Of a stretch of 17,990 nucleotides of DNA, positions 15,424 to 17,990 are shown piece after piece. Where the stretch lies: NCBI GenBank assembly GCA_902796865.1, contig CADBQZ010000147.1:1-17990 (forward strand), in the 5' to 3' direction. Numbering within the stretch: position 1 is the first letter of the stretch; every line of letters begins with the position of its first letter. The position numbers and the translations under genes were made by a program. Origin of the DNA: an uncultured Ruminococcus sp. GTDB taxonomy: Bacteria; Bacillota; Clostridia; Oscillospirales; Ruminococcaceae. The notes below the pieces were generated by a model. It was not told the DNA's origin, did no database searches, and was given only the letters and a program-made list of their open reading frames with translations.

Positions 15424-16170
15424 GTGAAAAGAAGATCTGTATCAATACTGAGCGGCAAAGGCTTTTACGTTGCTCTTGCGTTAAGCGTTTCTATGGTCGG
15501 TGCGGCGTGTTATTTTGCATATACACAAACGGCGGACGATCCGGAAGATATGTCTGATCTGATAAACGGTGCGGCAGAGGTATCAGAAAGTTCTGACGGA
15601 GAAATGGAAGCGGCAAATATCGTTACCGGTGTAACAAAAGCTGTCCAGGCACATACGACCGCTTATGCAACGACTGCTGCGGCAACTCAGACATCCGCTT
15701 TGCAGACGGAGGAATGTGCGGCACCGCAGAAAGCAGAAGCATCAAATGAAGAAAAAGACGAAGCGAAAAGTGAGTATGCTATGCCGATAGACGGTGAGGT
15801 GCTTAATGAATTCAGCGGCGGCGAGCTTGTGCGTTCGGAAACTACCGGAGCGTGGCAGACACACAATGGTGTAGACATAAAAGCTTCGGCAGGGGAGTCT
15901 GTTAAGGCTGTGGCTGATGGCACTGTAAGTTCTGTTGAAAACGACCCGCTTTGGGGAGCTAGCGTTACTATCGACCACGGAAACGGTATAGTATCAAAGT
16001 ATTGTTCTCTTGATCCTGCTGTAAGCGTACAGGCAGGTCAGAAAGTCAGCTGTTCGGAAGAGATAGGGACTGTCGGAGATACCGCAGATATAGAAAGCAG
16101 TATGCAGACGCATCTGCATTTTGAAGTAATAAAAAACGGTTCATATATCGACCCGAAGGAACTGTTTTAA
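15424..16170 (+). CDS. spoIIQ: SpoIIQ-like M23 (LytM) peptidase-family protein
   Basis: A 248-residue single-pass membrane protein: a short basic N-terminus, a membrane anchor (about 14-33), a T/A/E-rich linker (about 36-115) and a C-terminal M23 domain (about 118-248). The start is GTG 15424, chosen because GGAGGTG (15411-15417) lies 6 bases ahead; an in-frame GTG at 15415 falls within that site. Zinc ligands H147 and D151 (HNGVD) and the HLH at 230-232 are present. The usual Y-x-H-L histidine is Ser (S195 in YCSL), as I recall from SpoIIQ. SpoIIQ sits in the forespore membrane and pairs with SpoIIIAH in the engulfment channel. The name is likely, not certain; a generic LytM peptidase is the alternative. 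Confidence 0.8.
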   Translation: MKRRSVSILSGKGFYVALALSVSMVGAACYFAYTQTADDPEDMSDLINGAAEVSESSDGEMEAANIVTGVTKAVQAHTTAYATTAAATQTSALQTEECAAPQKAEASNEEKDEAKSEYAMPIDGEVLNEFSGGELVRSETTGAWQTHNGVDIKASAGESVKAVADGTVSSVENDPLWGASVTIDHGNGIVSKYCSLDPAVSVQAGQKVSCSEEIGTVGDTADIESSMQTHLHFEVIKNGSYIDPKELF

Positions 16171-16175
16171 AAGAG

Positions 16176-16202
16176 AAAGGCTGTGTACATACCACAGCCT
16201 TT
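16176..16202. terminator. Bidirectional hairpin terminator between the M23 gene and the convergent kinase gene
   Basis: AAAGGCTGTG (16176-16185) pairs perfectly with CACAGCCTTT (16193-16202) across 7 bases. T-rich sequence follows on both strands, and the two genes end 5 and 7 bases from it. Confidence 0.85.
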
Positions 16203-16209
16203 TAACTTT

Positions 16210-17160
16210 TTATATCAATCTGCTTTCGAGTTCTGTAAATGATACTGCAAGTGATGCAAGTTCTCTGCACCTTGAGAGTTTTTGCTCTGGGGTCTTATCG
16301 GAAAAATAATTTCCGTTTTCGGCAAAATCACAGTAATACCTTGCTGCAAGTTCCGATGCCATACATACTGTCCCTAAAAAGCACTGTTCTTTTGAAAGGT
16401 TTTTGTATTCCGAAAAATATCCCGAACGGTAAGCTTCATATTTATCAATATCAGCTTTGCCGTTTGTTATACAGGCTGATCGTGCACCGTCACCGAAATC
16501 GTTCATCGCATACCCGGGCATAACGGTATCAAGGTCTATCAGCATGAGCGGTTCATTGCTTATCTTATCAAACAGGAGATTTGAGCATTTTACATCACTG
16601 TGAGCAACGATAAGATCTCCGCTTTTTATGGCTGCGGCGCCGGCATAGTATAAGGCTTTTTCAAAAAACATATGAAGATCGTCAAAGCGGCTGTTTTTTA
16701 CTGAAAGAGCTTTTTTAAGCCTTGCGCTTGTGTCGTGAAATCCGGGGATCGTTTCATAAAATTTTGAAGGATCTGCTTTTGACGAGAAAAGATGAAATCC
16801 ACCGACCGATCTTCCGAATCCGTAAATATGTTTTATATCCGGAAGAATGTCATAGCAGATACTGTTTTCAACGTACTGGTATGCTCTCCACACAAAATTA
16901 TTGAGCTTTGCATAGTAATTCTCTGAACAGGTCAGAAATCGAAGTGTGTTCGGAAGAAAACCGCATATAAGATATATATTGTGCATTATCTTTTCGGGAG
17001 CACTGAACACGCCGGCATTTATTCTTTGGAGTATATAGCTTTCATTGCTGTTATAGGTTATTTTGAAGGTAAGGTTGATGTGCCCGGTACCTATATGTTC
17101 GATCTTTGAGATTTTTTTGTTTATCCCGAAAAGGGACATTACTTTTATTATATTTTCCAT
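16210..17160 (-). CDS. APH-fold small-molecule kinase, resembling N-acetylhexosamine 1-kinase
   Basis: A 316-residue cytoplasmic kinase of the aminoglycoside phosphotransferase/choline kinase fold. The N-lobe includes GTGHINLTFKI and the ATP-site lysine equivalent near YILQRIN. The catalytic loop is HSDVKCSN (H187, D189, N194) and the metal site is LIDLDTVMPGYAMNDFGD (D209, D211). The segment DLDTVMPG...DFGD is what I remember from N-acetylhexosamine 1-kinase (NahK) of the lacto-N-biose pathway, so the substrate may be GlcNAc or GalNAc. No lacto-N-biose phosphorylase or epimerase lies nearby to back this. It is monocistronic and convergent with the M23 gene. Family placement is firm; the substrate is inferred. 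Confidence 0.85.
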   Translation of the reverse strand: MENIIKVMSLFGINKKISKIEHIGTGHINLTFKITYNSNESYILQRINAGVFSAPEKIMHNIYLICGFLPNTLRFLTCSENYYAKLNNFVWRAYQYVENSICYDILPDIKHIYGFGRSVGGFHLFSSKADPSKFYETIPGFHDTSARLKKALSVKNSRFDDLHMFFEKALYYAGAAAIKSGDLIVAHSDVKCSNLLFDKISNEPLMLIDLDTVMPGYAMNDFGDGARSACITNGKADIDKYEAYRSGYFSEYKNLSKEQCFLGTVCMASELAARYYCDFAENGNYFSDKTPEQKLSRCRELASLAVSFTELESRLI

Positions 17161-17179
17161 TCATTTATTTCTCCGCTGC

Positions 17180-17208
17180 TTGAAATTTTGCATAATAAGT
17201 GTTATAAT
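17180..17208 (+). promoter_or_regulatory. Sigma-A promoter for the zinc-ribbon gene
   Basis: TTGAAA (17180-17185) and a perfect TATAAT (17203-17208) are 17 bases apart, 53 bases before the ATG. A short GGCA/TGCC hairpin lies in the leader. Confidence 0.72.
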
Positions 17209-17261
17209 AAACTATAGGCGGCATTTTGATATTGCCTTAATAATAAGAAAGGAAGATACAT

Positions 17262-17990
17262 ATGGGAGTTTTTAAAGGTCTTGGCAAAAAGATCTCCGAC
17301 AAGGGAAAGGAGCTTTCGCAAAAAGCCAGAATAATGTCCGAAACGAGTTCTCTTAATAACGTTGTAAGAGGCGAGGAGTGTAAAATAGATTATCAGTACA
17401 AGTCAATGGGAAAGCTGTATTTTGAAAAATACGGCGATGCCCCTGCCGAGGAGTTTGCAAAGGCGTGTGAAGCTATCAAGGACTCTATGGAAAAAATAGA
17501 GCAGACAAAGGCTGAGATAGTTAAGATAAAGGCTAGGTTCAACTGTCCTAACTGCGGTTCGCCTTTCAAGCATGGCTCTGTATTTTGCTCAAAGTGCGGT
17601 GCCAAGCTTCCGGCACAGAATGATTCAGATGATCCTGACAATATACCGGAGGATACACAACAGTGTCCCGAATGCGGAAATATACTTCCTAAAGAAGCGC
17701 TTTTCTGTAATTCCTGCGGAAAAAAACTTGAAAAACCCGCTTTGACGGATGAGACATCAGATGAAAATAAAGATGCTGCCGAACAGGAAGCAGCCGAAGC
17801 ACCGGCCGAGCCTGTGAAGGAAGAGGAAAGTTTTGCTCCTAAGGAAAATGAAGAAAATACGGCATCTGAAGAAGCTGCGGCTCAGGATACTGAAAGTGCA
17901 GATAAAGAAACGCCGGCGGCTGACGGACAAGAGGAACAGGAAGAAGAACCTGTTAAGCTTTGTTCCGAATGCGGCAATCCTATATACGGC
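17262..17990 (+). CDS. Multi-zinc-ribbon protein with acidic linker (3' partial)
   Basis: An open frame of 243 codons runs off the window end. An AAAGGAAG ribosome site precedes the ATG. Residues 1-90 are helical and charged, starting MGVFKGLGKKISDKGKELSQ, an amphipathic helix. Two complete zinc ribbons follow: C95/C98 with C109/C112, and C135/C138 with C149/C152 (both CxxC-x10-CxxC). A linker very rich in Glu, Ala and Asp (about 160-230) comes next. A third ribbon opens at C234/C237, and its second CxxC is past the edge. There is no signal peptide or membrane segment so far. Proteins with this 'zinc_ribbon_2' style are common in Clostridia and their roles are mostly unknown. No function is assigned. 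Confidence 0.88.
   Translation, partial: MGVFKGLGKKISDKGKELSQKARIMSETSSLNNVVRGEECKIDYQYKSMGKLYFEKYGDAPAEEFAKACEAIKDSMEKIEQTKAEIVKIKARFNCPNCGSPFKHGSVFCSKCGAKLPAQNDSDDPDNIPEDTQQCPECGNILPKEALFCNSCGKKLEKPALTDETSDENKDAAEQEAAEAPAEPVKEEESFAPKENEENTASEEAAAQDTESADKETPAADGQEEQEEEPVKLCSECGNPIYG

Overview
The window looks like chromosome from an endospore-forming, low-to-moderate-GC member of the Clostridia, most like Ruminococcus or another member of the Oscillospiraceae. The evidence is the sporulation genes (yabP, yabQ, a SpoIIQ-like M23 protein), the LL-diaminopimelate aminotransferase route to lysine and cell wall, acetate kinase, AGGAGG ribosome sites and TTGACA/TATAAT promoters. The genus is inferred from family content only.

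Layout. (1) 1-3832, plus strand: the 3' end of an unidentified gene (possibly a LysR-type fragment), then a tightly packed nickel-pincer-nucleotide (NPN) cofactor operon: larE, two small membrane proteins of unknown function, larB and larC. (2) 3902-7413, minus strand: dapL and dapF (diaminopimelate synthesis), and ackA as its own unit. (3) 7630-9492, plus strand: aroF (DAHP synthase) coupled to tyrA (prephenate dehydrogenase), which carries a one-base frameshift in a run of nine A. (4) 9587-11154, minus strand: the conserved sporulation/division cluster yabP-yabQ-divIC-yabR, with a near-ideal sigma-E promoter in front of yabP and a sigma-A promoter inside yabQ just before divIC. (5) 11375-11686: a YbjQ-family gene. 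(6) 11792-15259, minus strand: a two-gene heterodimeric ABC exporter with one degenerate ATP site. (7) 15424-16170: a SpoIIQ-like M23 protein. (8) 16210-17160, minus strand: an APH-fold sugar kinase resembling N-acetylhexosamine 1-kinase. (9) 17262 to the end: an acidic zinc-ribbon protein that runs out of the window.

How the genes work together. LarB, LarC and LarE are the three enzymes that turn nicotinic acid adenine dinucleotide into the NPN cofactor; no larA target enzyme is in the window. The two small membrane proteins between larE and larB share a layout (W-G-x-S, then an acidic D/E-M-L segment, then a V-W-V membrane helix) and look like diverged tandem copies. Their place in the operon ties them to nickel or cofactor handling, and they are the best candidate here for something undescribed. 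DapL/DapF and AroF/TyrA are housekeeping amino-acid pathways. YabP/YabQ and the SpoIIQ-like protein belong to endospore formation.

No tRNA, rRNA, CRISPR array, insertion sequence or prophage was seen. Every intergenic gap is shorter than 300 bases; their promoters and terminators are listed individually.
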